Positions 51,022 to 59,325 of a DNA stretch of 64,000 nt are shown here, in pieces; position 1 is the stretch's first letter, and the number at the start of each line of letters is the position of its first letter. Both the position numbers and the translations under genes were made by a program. Source of the DNA: Gaiellales bacterium (GTDB lineage Bacteria > Actinomycetota > Thermoleophilia > Gaiellales > JAICJC01); NCBI GenBank assembly GCA_036273515.1, contig DASUHM010000035.1, positions 1-64,000 of the forward strand, read 5' to 3'. The notes beneath the pieces are model-generated. The model had not been told where the DNA came from, searched no databases, and saw only the letters and a list, made by a program, of their open reading frames with translations.

Positions 51022-52080
51022 TCAGGGCACGTACACGAGCTTGCCCTGCACCTTCAGATCCTCCATCAGCCGCTGGGCCTTGGGGACGTCGCGCAGGGGG
51101 AACACGTGGTCGATCACGGGCTTGATGTGGCCGGCCTCGACGGCGCGCAGCGCCGCGGCCAGCTCGGCCTTGCTGGCCAGATGCGAGCCGAGCAGGTTCT
51201 GCTGCTTGTTCCAGAGGAAGCGCAGGTCGGTCACCGCCTCGAACCCCGTCGACGCGCCGCAGACGACCAGCCGGCCGCCCCAGCGCAGCGCCGCGACCGA
51301 GGTCGGCCAGGTGTCCTGGCCGGAGTGTTCGAACACGATGTCGGCGCCGACCTTGCGGGTGATCTCGCGCACCCGCGCGGGGACGTCCTCCGACGTGCGG
51401 TCGATGACGTCGGAGGCGCCGAGCTCCTGCGCCTTGGCAACCTTGGCCTTGCCGCCGACGACCGGGATCGGGTTGGCCCCGAACATCCGGCAGATCTGGA
51501 TCGCCATCACGCCCAGGCCGCCGACTCCACCCCAGATGAGCACGTTCTCGCCGGCCTGCACCTTCGCCCGGGTGACCAGCATCCGCCACGCCGTCTCGAG
51601 CACGAGCGGCATCGACGCGGCCTCCTCGAAGGTGAGGTTGGACGGCTTGGGCAGGACGTTCACGGCGGGCATGGTGACGAGCTCGGAGTGCCCGCCGTCG
51701 TTCGGCCCGGTCTGGAAGCCCCAGATCAGGAACTGGCGGCAGAAGAACTCCTGGCCCGACGTGCACATGTCGCACGTGCGGCAGGAGATGCCGGGGTGGA
51801 CGACGACCTCGTCGCCGACGCGGACGGGCGACGACCCGAAGCCGGTGCCGCCGACCTCGGAGCCGATCGCCCGCACCACGCCGGCCACGTCCGACCCGGC
51901 CACGTGCGGGAAGATGACCTTCATCCCGGGCATGCCCCGCCGCGCCCAGATGTCGTTGAAGTTGGCGCCCGCGGCCTTGACCTCGATCAGGACCTCGAAC
52001 GGCTTCGGCTCCGGGTCGGGGATGTCCGTGTAGTTCAGGACGTCCGGCCCGCCGTGCTCCTCGAAGACGACGGCCTTCAT
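51022..52080 (-). CDS. zinc-binding-type medium-chain dehydrogenase/reductase
   Basis: 352 residues of the MDR superfamily. A structural zinc site CRTCDMC...FFC is present near residue 100. The catalytic-zinc Cys is missing (AGANFNDIWARRG), as in quinone and crotonyl-CoA reductase-like members. The NAD(P) site is WGGVGGLGVMAIQICRMFG. It is the last gene of the PucR-linked operon and overlaps the aminotransferase gene by four bases. It could reduce an enoyl or quinone-type intermediate or oxidise a hydroxy acid; not decided. Confidence 0.87.
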   Translation of the reverse strand: MKAVVFEEHGGPDVLNYTDIPDPEPKPFEVLIEVKAAGANFNDIWARRGMPGMKVIFPHVAGSDVAGVVRAIGSEVGGTGFGSSPVRVGDEVVVHPGISCRTCDMCTSGQEFFCRQFLIWGFQTGPNDGGHSELVTMPAVNVLPKPSNLTFEEAASMPLVLETAWRMLVTRAKVQAGENVLIWGGVGGLGVMAIQICRMFGANPIPVVGGKAKVAKAQELGASDVIDRTSEDVPARVREITRKVGADIVFEHSGQDTWPTSVAALRWGGRLVVCGASTGFEAVTDLRFLWNKQQNLLGSHLASKAELAAALRAVEAGHIKPVIDHVFPLRDVPKAQRLMEDLKVQGKLVYVP

Positions 52081-53447
52081 ACGATCGCGTCGGCCATCTG
52101 CTGGAAGTTGTCCACGTAGCGGCGGACGTCCGCCTCGGAGTGCTGCACCGAGAGCGTCCAGTTCTCGGACTTGCCCCACGGCGCCATGAACACGCCGCGG
52201 TTCAGCTGCACGAGCCAGTTGATGTAGCCGAGCTCCTCGGACACCTCGAGGTAGTCGCGGTAGTTGCGCACCCGCTCGGCCCGGTAGGTGACCGCGCCGC
52301 GAGCCGCGCTGACCGTGGTGTACCCGGCGATCCCGGAGCCCTCCATCACGCCGTCGCAGCCCGACCGCAGGATCTCGCCCAGGCGCTCGAACTCGGTGTA
52401 GGCGTCGTGCGTGAGGATGTCGATCAGCGTCGTCCGCATCGCGGCCATCGTGAGCGGGTTGCCGTTGAACGTCCCCACCTGGTCGATCTTGCCGGAGGCG
52501 ATCCAGTCCATGACCTCGTCCGATCCGCCGATGGCGCCGCAGGGCAGGCCGCCGCCGACCGACTTGGCCAGGCAGAGCAGGTCGGGGGTGACGCCGAAGC
52601 GCTCGACGGCGCCGCCGTAGGCGATCGTCGCGCCCGTCTTCACCTCGTCGAAGGTGAGCAGCGCGCCCTCGGCGTGCAGCCGCTCCTTGACGCCCGCCAG
52701 GTAGCCGTCCTCGGGGAGGACGAAGCCCGCGTTCATCATCGCCGGCTCGACGATCATGCCGGCCACCTTGCCCTTGTGCTTGGCGAGGGTGCGCTCGAGC
52801 GCGTCGAGGTCGTTGAACGGCACCACCCGGGTCAGCTCGGTGACCTGCTTGGGGATGCCGAGCGTCTGCGGCACCGACACGGGGTCGTCGTAGGGGCCGA
52901 TCTTGTCCGCCGCCGGGGCGACCGACACCATCACCGGGTCGCCGTGGCCGTGGTAGGAGCCCTCGATCTTGAAGATGACGTCGCGGCCGGTGATCGCGCG
53001 CATGAGGCGGACCGCCTCCATCGTCGCCTCGGTGCCGGAGTTGCAGTAGCGCCACAGCGGCAGGCCGAAGCGCTCCCGCAGGTGCTCGCCGACGACGACC
53101 GCATCCTCGGTCGGCTGGGCGAAGTGCGAGCCGCGCCCGATCCGGTCGGAGATGGTCTCGGCGATCTTGGGGTGGGCGTGGCCGACGGCGACCGCGCCGT
53201 AGCCGTTGTGGAAGTCGACGTACTCGTTGCCGTCGAGGTCCACGACCTTCGAGCCGTGGCCGTCGGCCAGCCAGATCGGGTGCGGGTCGGTCGCCTGCCA
53301 GCTCGAGGCGACGCCGCCCGCGAGCGACGTCCGCGCCCGCTCGGTCATGTCGCGGGAACCGTGATGCCGCGCGTTGAACTCGGCCTCCTCGGTCTCGATC
53401 AGCTTCGCGAGCTTGGTCGGGTCGATGGTCTTCTGCGCAACGCTCAT
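52077..53447 (-). CDS. class III aminotransferase (glutamate-1-semialdehyde aminomutase-like)
   Basis: 456-residue PLP enzyme: SLAGGVASSWQATDPHPIWLADGHGSKV (split family N terminus), YCNSGTEATMEAVRLMRAITGR, EPAMMNAGFVLP, FDEVKTGATIAYGG and cofactor Lys in LAKSVGGGLPCGAIGG. It resembles glutamate-1-semialdehyde aminomutase but is in a catabolic operon with acyl-CoA enzymes and a semialdehyde dehydrogenase, so a beta- or omega-amino acid aminotransferase role is likelier than haem synthesis (inference). The ATG at 53447 has GGAGGAG 7 bases upstream; the stop and start overlap neighbours by four bases. Confidence 0.86.
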   Translation of the reverse strand: MSVAQKTIDPTKLAKLIETEEAEFNARHHGSRDMTERARTSLAGGVASSWQATDPHPIWLADGHGSKVVDLDGNEYVDFHNGYGAVAVGHAHPKIAETISDRIGRGSHFAQPTEDAVVVGEHLRERFGLPLWRYCNSGTEATMEAVRLMRAITGRDVIFKIEGSYHGHGDPVMVSVAPAADKIGPYDDPVSVPQTLGIPKQVTELTRVVPFNDLDALERTLAKHKGKVAGMIVEPAMMNAGFVLPEDGYLAGVKERLHAEGALLTFDEVKTGATIAYGGAVERFGVTPDLLCLAKSVGGGLPCGAIGGSDEVMDWIASGKIDQVGTFNGNPLTMAAMRTTLIDILTHDAYTEFERLGEILRSGCDGVMEGSGIAGYTTVSAARGAVTYRAERVRNYRDYLEVSEELGYINWLVQLNRGVFMAPWGKSENWTLSVQHSEADVRRYVDNFQQMADAIV

Positions 53448-54271
53448 GCCTTCACTCCTCCCAGTACCTCGCCGTAGCGGCTGTCCCGCCAGGCGAGGGC
53501 GGCCTTGAGGCCGGATGACTTGACGATCTCCATGAACTCCTTCTGCTCCGGCGTGTCCGCCGCGTTCAGCATGGCGGACAGGTCGAGGTTCGTGCCGACG
53601 GCGGTGCGCAGGCCCATGGCCTCGTATGCGCGGAGCAGCGCGAGCTTGGTCAGGCGCAGCACCGGCAGCGGCGTCGGCGCGATCTTGCGCACCAGGCCGT
53701 CGACCTCGGCCTCGATCTCCTCGTCCGGGACGACGCGGTTCACGAGGCCCGCGTCGAGCGCGGTCTCGGCGTCGATCACGTCCCCGGTGAAGAGGAGCTC
53801 GTTGGTCTTCTTCTGGCCGAGCACGAAGGGCATCAACAGGGTCACAGGGCCGGAACCGTACCGGATCTCCGGCTCCCCGAAGCTCGCGCCGGCGCCCGCC
53901 ACGATCATGTCGCAGGCCATCGCGACCTCGCACCCGCCGGCCAGGCAGTAGCCCCGCACGGCGCAGATCGTGGGCTTCGGCAGCGCCCACAGCTTCATGG
54001 TTGCGTCGACGTCGATGCCGAGCACGTGGTGCCAGTCGTGCGCCGCTCCGTACTCGCCCGCGGCCTCGTCGGCGAGGTCGTATCCGGCCGAGAAGGCGCG
54101 CCCCGCCCCCGTGACGACGACCACCTTCACCTCGTCATCGGCCGTGGCCCGCTCGATCGCCTCGTGCAGGCCTGCCAGCACCGCCTTGTTGATGGCGTTC
54201 AGCTTCTCCGGCCGGTTGAGGGTGATCCACGCGGCCGGGCCGCGCGTCTCGTAGAGGACGGCGTCGCTCAT
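53444..54271 (-). CDS. enoyl-CoA hydratase/isomerase family protein
   Basis: 275-residue crotonase: AWITLNRPEKLNAINKAVLAGL, the oxyanion segment GAGRAFSAGYDLADEAAG, and the second oxyanion loop VRGYCLAGGCEVAMACDMIV. One catalytic Glu may be that of GEPEIRYGSG; the second usual Glu is not clear, so hydratase versus another crotonase reaction is open. AAGGAG precedes the ATG. The start overlaps the acyl-CoA ligase stop by four bases. Confidence 0.88.
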   Translation of the reverse strand: MSDAVLYETRGPAAWITLNRPEKLNAINKAVLAGLHEAIERATADDEVKVVVVTGAGRAFSAGYDLADEAAGEYGAAHDWHHVLGIDVDATMKLWALPKPTICAVRGYCLAGGCEVAMACDMIVAGAGASFGEPEIRYGSGPVTLLMPFVLGQKKTNELLFTGDVIDAETALDAGLVNRVVPDEEIEAEVDGLVRKIAPTPLPVLRLTKLALLRAYEAMGLRTAVGTNLDLSAMLNAADTPEQKEFMEIVKSSGLKAALAWRDSRYGEVLGGVKA

Positions 54272-56322
54272 GCGCTCTCCTTCAGGACGATCAGGCAGTC
54301 GAGGGCCACGGCCCGCTCCGGCGAGACGAGCAGCGGGTTGACGTCGACCTCGACGATCTCGGGATGCTCGGCCACGAGGCGCGAGACGGCGACCACGGCG
54401 TCGATCAGGCCGGCGGGCGGCTCGCCCCCCAGCATGCGGCCGAGTGCGGGCAGCGACGCGACCAGGCGGCGGGCGCCGTCGGCGTCGAGCGGGGCCAGGC
54501 TGACGGCCACCAGGTCGAGCTGCTCGGCCAGCGCCCCGCCGGCGCCGACGACCACGGTCGGCCCGTAGTCGGCGTCGCGCACGGCGCCGACCAGCACCTC
54601 GACGCCGCCGGTGACGTGCTCGGCGACGAGGACGCGCCCGCCCATCCGCTCGGCGGCCGAGCGGACGGCGTCGGCGTCGGCCAAGTGCAGGGCCACACCG
54701 CCGACGCGGGCCTTGTGGGCGACGCCGTCGACCTTGCACACGACCGGGTAGCCCATGTCCGCAGCGGCGGAGACCGCCGCGTCGGCGTCGCCGCAGCGGA
54801 CGCTGCGCACGTAGTCGATACCGTAACCGCGGGCGATCTCGGCCGAGTCGAGCTCCGCCAGGGCGCCGGATCCCTGAAGCGGCGCGGCGGGGGACACCGC
54901 CCTCGACGCCGGCGCCGTGGCCTCGTGGTGGAGCCGCGCGGCCAGCGCCCGCAGGCCCGGCAGGGTGCCCTTCAGCATGGGGATGTCGTGCTCGCGCGCC
55001 CAGCGCAGGTCTTCCAGTGGCGGGTCGGCGGTGGTCACCGTGATCACCGCCGGGAAGAGGTCGGTGCCGGCGACGGCGGCCTGGAGATCCGCGCCGATGT
55101 TCGTCGCCAGCTGGCGCTCGGTGCCGTGCAGCCAGTGGCTGTGGTCGATCGCCGAGACGAGCACGTCGAACTCGCCCGACTCCGCCATCAGCTGGAACAC
55201 GCGCGGGAAGACGACCCGGTCGTCGTCAATCGCCCAGCAGTCGGCCGGGTTGCCGACGTGGGTGAAGTTCGGGAACTCGGCGGCGATCCGCGACCGCAGC
55301 TCCTCCGAGAAGAGCTGGAGCGGGATGCCGGCCTGCTCGGCCTTGTCGGCGAAGTACTCGCCCTCCCCGCCGGAGTTGGTGACCGCGCCGATCCGGCGCC
55401 CGCGCGGCGGCCGCTCGCGCGAGAACACCTCGAGGTGCTCGAGCCAGCCGCCGAAGTCGTCGACCCGGATCGCGTCGTAGTGGCGCAACATCGCCGAGAG
55501 CCCGCGGTCGGATCCGACCATCGCGCCGGTGTGGGCCAGGGCGGCCGCGGCGCCCATCGTGGAGGTGCCGACCTTGAGCACGATGGCCACCTTGCCGGCC
55601 TCGGCCAGCCGCTGCAGGGCCGCCTCGAACGCCGCCGGCCGCCGCACCGCCTCGAGGAACAGGCCGACCACCCGTGTGCCGGGGTCGTCGGCGAACCAGC
55701 CGACGAAGTCGGCGGCGTCGACCACCGTCTCGTTGCCGGCCGAGATCACCGTCCGGAAGCCGATCCGGGGGCCGAGCGAGACGAGGATCTCGCCGATCGA
55801 GCCGGAGTGCGCCAGCGTCGCCACCGGCCCGCCGACGAACGTCGAGTGCAGGCTGCCGATCCAGGGCGACGGGGCGCCGGGCGTGGCGACGCCCATGCAG
55901 TTGGGGCCGACCATGGCGATGCCGGCCGCCCGCAGCCGGTCGCTGATGCGCCCCGCGATCGTCGGCCCGTCGGCCCCGGCCTCGTTGCCGAGACCGGGCG
56001 TGATCACGGCCCGCACGCCCTCGACGGAGAGGACGTCGTCCACAGCCGCCTCGATGCGTCCGTGGCCGACGCCCATCACGACCATCTCGGGCACCGTCGG
56101 GCAGGCGGCCATGCCGGGGTAGCAGCGCACCCCGCAGGCCTCCTGCTTCGTCGGGTTGACCCCGTAGAACGGGACCCCGGGGACGGTCATGTTCTCGGCG
56201 ATCCGGGCCGACGTGCGCTCGGAGATACCGTAGATCGCCACCGACGCCGGGTTGAAGACCGCCTCGAGGTTCGGGTGAAGCTCCGCCGCGTCGCGCGGCG
56301 TCGTCACGTCGGCTGCGGACAA
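54268..56322 (-). CDS. acyl-CoA synthetase, NDP-forming (acetate-CoA ligase ADP-forming type)
   Basis: 684-residue fused enzyme. An N-terminal CoA-binding domain (NPASVAIYGISERTS) comes first. A succinyl-CoA-ligase-like domain with the phosphohistidine segment ALAHTGAMVGSDRG (about residue 264) follows, and a C-terminal ATP-grasp domain (GYGIDYVRSVRCGDADAAV to VDVNPLLVSPERAVALD) completes the protein. Such enzymes convert an acyl-CoA, ADP and phosphate to acid and ATP, or the reverse. The start is TTG at 56322, directly after the mmsA stop, with no strong ribosome site; GTG at 56307 is an alternative. Confidence 0.88.
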   Translation of the reverse strand: MSAADVTTPRDAAELHPNLEAVFNPASVAIYGISERTSARIAENMTVPGVPFYGVNPTKQEACGVRCYPGMAACPTVPEMVVMGVGHGRIEAAVDDVLSVEGVRAVITPGLGNEAGADGPTIAGRISDRLRAAGIAMVGPNCMGVATPGAPSPWIGSLHSTFVGGPVATLAHSGSIGEILVSLGPRIGFRTVISAGNETVVDAADFVGWFADDPGTRVVGLFLEAVRRPAAFEAALQRLAEAGKVAIVLKVGTSTMGAAAALAHTGAMVGSDRGLSAMLRHYDAIRVDDFGGWLEHLEVFSRERPPRGRRIGAVTNSGGEGEYFADKAEQAGIPLQLFSEELRSRIAAEFPNFTHVGNPADCWAIDDDRVVFPRVFQLMAESGEFDVLVSAIDHSHWLHGTERQLATNIGADLQAAVAGTDLFPAVITVTTADPPLEDLRWAREHDIPMLKGTLPGLRALAARLHHEATAPASRAVSPAAPLQGSGALAELDSAEIARGYGIDYVRSVRCGDADAAVSAAADMGYPVVCKVDGVAHKARVGGVALHLADADAVRSAAERMGGRVLVAEHVTGGVEVLVGAVRDADYGPTVVVGAGGALAEQLDLVAVSLAPLDADGARRLVASLPALGRMLGGEPPAGLIDAVVAVSRLVAEHPEIVEVDVNPLLVSPERAVALDCLIVLKESA

Positions 56323-56323
56323 G

Positions 56324-57832
56324 CTACTCGTCCGCCTGCTCGACGAAGAAGCGCCCGGTCTCGCCTCCCGAGAAGAATCGCGAGGTGACCGTCTTCTTGC
56401 GCGTGTAGAACTCGACCGCGTCCGGGCCGTGCGCGTGCAGGTCGCCGAAGAACGACCCCTTCCAGCCCGAGAACGGGAAGAACGCGACCGGCGCCGCGAC
56501 GCCGATGTTGATCCCGACCATGCCGACCTGGACGTCGTGCCGGTAGCGACGCGCGGCCGCGCCGGACTCGGTGAAGAGCGACGTGCCGTTGCCGTAGCGG
56601 CTGCCGTTCACGATCTGGATCGCCTCGTCGAGCGAGTCGGCATGGATGACCGAGAGGACGGGCCCGAAGACCTCCTCCTGAGCGATGTCCATGTCGGCCG
56701 TCACGCCGTCGAGCACGGTCGGCCCGACGTACGAACCACCCTCGGGCGCCGAAGCGCCGCGGCCGTCGACCACGGCGGTCGCGCCGCCGTCGATCCCACG
56801 CTCGATCCACTCGGTGATGCGGTCGCGGGCGGGCGTCGAGACGACCGGGCCCACGTCGATCCCCTGCTCGAGGCCGTCGCCGACCGAGAGCGCCTTCGTG
56901 CGCGCGACCAGCTCGTCCATGAGCGGCTTCTTCGCGTCGCCGACGGTGACGACGACCGAGCCCGCCATGCAGCGCTGGCCGGCCGCGCCGAAGGCGGAGC
57001 CGAGGATGTTGCCCACGGTCTTCGGCATGACCGCGTCGGGCATGACGACCATGAAGTTCTTCGCGCCGCCGAGCGCCTGGACGCGCTTGCCGTTCGCCGC
57101 GGCGCGCTCGTAGACGTACTTCGCGACCTTGGCGGAGCCGACGAACGAGATCGCGTCGACGTCCTGGTGGTCGAGCAGGGCGTTCACGACGTCGACGGAG
57201 CCGTTCACGAGGTTGATGGCGCCGTCGGGCAGGCCGCCGTGGTCGTCGATCAGGTTGAAGACGAGCTCCTGCGTCAGGGGCACCTGCTCGGAGGGCTTCA
57301 GGACGAACGTGTTCCCGCAGGCGATCGCGAAGGGCAGGAACCAGAATGGGACCATCGCCGGGAAGTTGAACGGCACGATCGCGGCACAGACGCCCACCGG
57401 CTGGCGGATCGTCTCGCAGTCGACGTTGCGGGCGACGTCCTCGAGGATGCGGCCCTGCATCGTCTGGGGGACGGCGGTCGCGGCCTCGATCATCTCGACG
57501 GCGCGGCCGACCTCGGCGCGCGCGTCGGGCAGGGTCTTCCCCATCTCGCGCGTGACCGAGCGGGCGAGCTCGTCGGCGTGCTCCTCGATCACCTGGCGCA
57601 GCCCGAACAGCCAGCGGGCGCGCTCGATCACGGGGCGGGCGCGCCACTCGGGCAGTGCGGCCTTCGCGGCCTGGACGGCGGCGTCGACGTCCGCGGCGCC
57701 CGAGAGGGGCACGCGGGCAAGGGTCTCTCCGGTGGCGGGATTGATGACGTCCTGCTGCTGGCCGGCGGTCGCGGCCACCCAGCGGCCTCCGACGTAGTTT
57801 CCGAGCAGGCGTGTGTCAGCGGTGGTAGCCAT
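56324..57832 (-). CDS. mmsA: CoA-acylating methylmalonate-semialdehyde dehydrogenase
   Basis: 502-residue aldehyde dehydrogenase. It has the MmsA-type NAD-site IVPFNFPAMVPFWFLPFAIA, the catalytic Cys in FGAAGQRCMAGS, and the specific VGINIGVAAPVAFFPFSGWKGSFFGD. It converts methylmalonate semialdehyde to propionyl-CoA, and malonate semialdehyde to acetyl-CoA, in valine, thymine and beta-alanine breakdown. I start at the ATG at 57832; the frame's first GTG (57868) overlaps the promoter region. First gene of a five-gene operon and divergent from the PucR regulator. Confidence 0.92.
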   Translation of the reverse strand: MATTADTRLLGNYVGGRWVAATAGQQQDVINPATGETLARVPLSGAADVDAAVQAAKAALPEWRARPVIERARWLFGLRQVIEEHADELARSVTREMGKTLPDARAEVGRAVEMIEAATAVPQTMQGRILEDVARNVDCETIRQPVGVCAAIVPFNFPAMVPFWFLPFAIACGNTFVLKPSEQVPLTQELVFNLIDDHGGLPDGAINLVNGSVDVVNALLDHQDVDAISFVGSAKVAKYVYERAAANGKRVQALGGAKNFMVVMPDAVMPKTVGNILGSAFGAAGQRCMAGSVVVTVGDAKKPLMDELVARTKALSVGDGLEQGIDVGPVVSTPARDRITEWIERGIDGGATAVVDGRGASAPEGGSYVGPTVLDGVTADMDIAQEEVFGPVLSVIHADSLDEAIQIVNGSRYGNGTSLFTESGAAARRYRHDVQVGMVGINIGVAAPVAFFPFSGWKGSFFGDLHAHGPDAVEFYTRKKTVTSRFFSGGETGRFFVEQADE

Positions 57833-57866
57833 CCCGGCATTGAATCCGAGGTCGTGCCGCGCCGCC

Positions 57867-57876
57867 ACCTTACACT
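57867..57876. promoter_or_regulatory. overlapping divergent -10 elements, mmsA operon and pucR-type gene
   Basis: Minus-strand TAAGGT (57867-57872) would start mmsA mRNA about 28 nt before its ATG. Plus-strand TACACT (57871-57876) is 6 bases before the GTG at 57883. The two boxes share a TA, so the two promoters cannot be used at once. Confidence 0.5.
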
Positions 57877-57882
57877 GTGTCC

Positions 57883-59325
57883 GTGAACGCGCCTGATACC
57901 GGACAGTCTGTCTTGACGGTGGCCGACCTGCTCGCCCTGGAGGAGTTCCGGTCGGGCGAGGTCACCGTGGCCGCAGGCGGCCACCGGCTGGGCAACCGGG
58001 TCGAGTGGGTGCACGTCTTCGAGACCCCGGCCGTCAGCGAGGTGCTGCGCGGCGGCGAGTTCCTGCTCACGACCGGGATCGGCCTGGCCGGGATGTCGCC
58101 GGCGGGGATCGAGGCGCTGGTCGCGGCCGTCGCCCGCTCGGGCGCGGCCGGGATCGGCTTCGAGCCCACCCACGCCGCCGCCGACGTGCTCGTCCCCGCC
58201 TGCCGCGCCCACGAGCTGCCGCTGATCGTGTTCGGGCGCGACGTGCGCTTCGTCGACATCACCCACGTCGTCCACGAGCGGCTCGTCTCCGGCGAGCTCC
58301 AGACGCTGCGCCGGGCGGTCGCCCTGCAAGCCCAGCTGCGCGGCGCCGCCCGCGAGGGGCTCGGGCCGGGAGGCCTGGTCGCGGCGCTCGGCGGCGTGCT
58401 CGGCGCGCAGGTGCTCTTCGAGCGGATCGACCGCACGCGCATCGCAACCTCGCCCGAGGACGGCCTCGACGTCGCCTTCCTGGACGCGCTCGACCGCCAG
58501 CGCCAGCGCCTGCCGACGGCGCTCCAGTCGCGGCCGGTCAACCCCGGCTGCTGGCTGCACGTGCTCTCCCGCCACGGTGACGAGCTGGACGAGCTCGCGC
58601 TCGACGAGGCGGCCTTCCTGCTCAGCGTCGCCCTGGCGGCGCAGCCGCCGCCGGACGAGGTGCCCGCCGCCGAGCGGGCGCGCCTGCTGCAGCGGCTGGC
58701 CGAGGGCCGGGCCGGCGACGCGGCCGACGTCGTGCGGCGGGCGCGCTCGGTGGGCGTCGACCTCTCGCGGGCGACGCTGTGGGCCCTCCACGGGCGCGGG
58801 TCGCTCGAACGGCTCGAGCGGATGGGTATGGACGCGCTCGTCGACGGGCACCGCGCGATCGTGGCCGTCCGCGGCGCCGTCGACATGCCTGCCGTCGCCC
58901 GCGATCTCGTCCGCCGCGGCGCCGTCACGGCCGTCGGCCTGGACGCCCGCGGCGGCGAGCCGGGCCAGCTCCGCGCTGCCCTGACCGGCGCCGAGCGCGC
59001 CTGCCTGGTCGCGGCCGCCGCCGGGCCGCCCGTGCGCCCGGCCGCCGGCCTCGGCGCCCTGGGGGCGGTGGCCGGGTCGGTGCTCGCCGGCGAGCGGGTC
59101 GAGGCACGGTTCGGCGAGGCCGACCAGGAGCTGCTCGAGGCGCTCGCCGCGACGGGCTGGTCGAAAGCCGCCGCCGCCCGCCGCCTGCGCGTCTCCCGCC
59201 AGCGCCTCTACGAGCGCCTGGCGGCGCTGAACGAGCGCCACGGCATCGACGTCGACCTGCCCCAGACCCGGATCGAGCTCGCGCTCGAGGTGTGGGCGGT
59301 GCGGATGGCGGAGCTGGTGGACTAG
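57883..59325 (+). CDS. PucR family transcriptional regulator
   Basis: 480-residue regulator. The N-terminal PucR ligand domain (VADLLALEEFRSGEVTVAAG through EFLLTTGIGL) is followed by a middle GGDEF-like region and a C-terminal helix-turn-helix (ATGWSKAAAARRLRVSRQRLYERL, spanning about 425-450). Members often control purine, amino-acid or GABA catabolism and usually act on adjacent genes, here the divergent mmsA operon. I prefer the GTG at 57883 over the one at 57877 because TACACT ends 6 bases before it. The last bases overlap the convergent carboxylase stop. Confidence 0.9.
   Translation: MNAPDTGQSVLTVADLLALEEFRSGEVTVAAGGHRLGNRVEWVHVFETPAVSEVLRGGEFLLTTGIGLAGMSPAGIEALVAAVARSGAAGIGFEPTHAAADVLVPACRAHELPLIVFGRDVRFVDITHVVHERLVSGELQTLRRAVALQAQLRGAAREGLGPGGLVAALGGVLGAQVLFERIDRTRIATSPEDGLDVAFLDALDRQRQRLPTALQSRPVNPGCWLHVLSRHGDELDELALDEAAFLLSVALAAQPPPDEVPAAERARLLQRLAEGRAGDAADVVRRARSVGVDLSRATLWALHGRGSLERLERMGMDALVDGHRAIVAVRGAVDMPAVARDLVRRGAVTAVGLDARGGEPGQLRAALTGAERACLVAAAAGPPVRPAAGLGALGAVAGSVLAGERVEARFGEADQELLEALAATGWSKAAAARRLRVSRQRLYERLAALNERHGIDVDLPQTRIELALEVWAVRMAELVD

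Noticed and set aside
52077-53447. Aminotransferase as hemL (haem biosynthesis)
   Set aside because: Although it resembles glutamate-1-semialdehyde aminomutase, it sits in a catabolic acyl-CoA operon and no other haem genes are near; the symbol was withheld.
53991-54739. Extension of the crotonase frame upstream of 54271
   Set aside because: It is an alternative-frame reading of the acyl-CoA ligase C terminus; AAGGAG and the ATG at 54271 give a normal start.
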